Notes under the pieces: model-generated
Seen by the model: only the letters and a program-made list of their open reading frames with translations
The model's database searches: none
Told to the model about the DNA's origin: nothing
Source of the DNA: Flexivirga caeni
GTDB taxonomy: Bacteria; Actinomycetota; Actinomycetes; Actinomycetales; Dermatophilaceae
DNA: 64,000 nucleotides
Direction of reading: 5' to 3'
Assembly (NCBI RefSeq): GCF_003724155.1
Contig: NZ_RJJQ01000004.1
Coordinates: 62,001 to 126,000 of the forward strand
Program-made: the position numbers and the translations under genes
Shown here: positions 63,844 through 64,000 of the stretch, one piece after another
How positions within the stretch are numbered: position 1 is the first letter of the stretch
How the letters are laid out: the number at the start of each line of letters is the position of its first letter

Positions 63844-64000
63844 ATGCATTTCGTCGGTATTGATCTCGCCTGGGGCGAGCGGAACCCCACCGGTGTCGCC
63901 GTGCTGGACGGCACCGGAGCGCTGCGGCAGGTGGTTGCGGTCCGCACCGACGACGAGATCGCCGCGATCGTGCAGGCTGCCGCGCCAGGGGACCTCGTCG
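63844..64000 (+). CDS. DUF429 domain protein, N-terminal part (cut by window edge)
   Basis: Begins ATG 63844 and runs off the right edge; 52 codons seen. The start HFVGIDLAWGERNPTGVAVL is the typical DUF429 RNase-H-like N-terminus with a conserved Asp. Family role not established. Confidence 0.75.
   Translation, partial: MHFVGIDLAWGERNPTGVAVLDGTGALRQVVAVRTDDEIAAIVQAAAPGDLV

Overview
The window comes from a high-GC Gram-positive actinobacterium, most likely Micrococcales (Dermacoccaceae/Intrasporangiaceae-like). This rests on codon use, many GTG starts, 4-base stop/start overlaps, an mprA-mprB-pepD cluster, a WXG100 protein, an IdeR-type regulator, DUF3263/DUF6421/DUF6918/DUF6295 proteins, a GroEL under two CIRCE operators and a c-di-AMP riboswitch before an NlpC/P60 gene. 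Genus is inference. Both window edges cut a gene (an ScfR/RamB-type regulator on the left, a DUF429 protein on the right).

Layout. 1-6.5 kb: regulator, truncated Lrp, CtaG-like protein, homocysteine methyltransferase, and a 997-codon frame encoding a kinase/M23-like/class III aminotransferase fusion. 6.7-14 kb: a variable stretch of small genes (phosphoesterase, broken ParE-type toxin with antitoxin, three SAM methyltransferases, DinB-like protein, MerR-VOC fusion) mixed with duplicated and decayed fragments, ending at tRNA-Thr. 14.4-18.5 kb: ackA-usp-xfp, a phosphoketolase to acetyl-phosphate to acetate plus ATP route. 18.6-25.5 kb: aldo/keto reductase, then a sugar ABC importer with a GH36 alpha-galactosidase (no ATPase gene, so a shared MsiK-type ATPase is presumed). 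25.6-27.5 kb: SDR and acyl-CoA dehydrogenase. 27.6-31.5 kb: DUF6421-SDR-threonine aldolase operon of unknown role. 31.4-34.9 kb: ung, SGNH hydrolase, PLP decarboxylase, DUF3263.

35-39.2 kb: an acyl-CoA dehydrogenase, APH-type kinase and SDR operon facing a CaiB/BaiF CoA-transferase across a palindromic operator. The set recalls ACAD10/11 and Lva pathways for 4-hydroxy acids. 39.5-46 kb: kinase remnant, groL, kup, fadH. 46-54.7 kb: WXG100 protein, HelD/HelR-like helicase, pepD-mprB-mprA envelope-stress cluster, MarR plus MFS exporter plus a 28-residue membrane microprotein. 54.8-64 kb: pepN, serC facing pdxH (PLP user and PLP maker), a structured intergenic region with a 12-codon ORF, an IdeR-like regulator, riboswitch plus NlpC/P60, DUF6918, dienelactone hydrolase, DUF6295, a membrane protein and the DUF429 start.

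Two things run through the whole window. First, a heptamer GTATGNC (reverse GNCATAC) recurs about 135 times by eye, roughly one per 470 bases, in genes and between them, even where it forces the rare Ile codon ATA. Second, several families of intergenic palindromes sit just after stop codons and at the break points of truncated genes. The heptamer, the 59.3-59.6 kb structured element and the DUF6421 operon are the best candidates for something undescribed.
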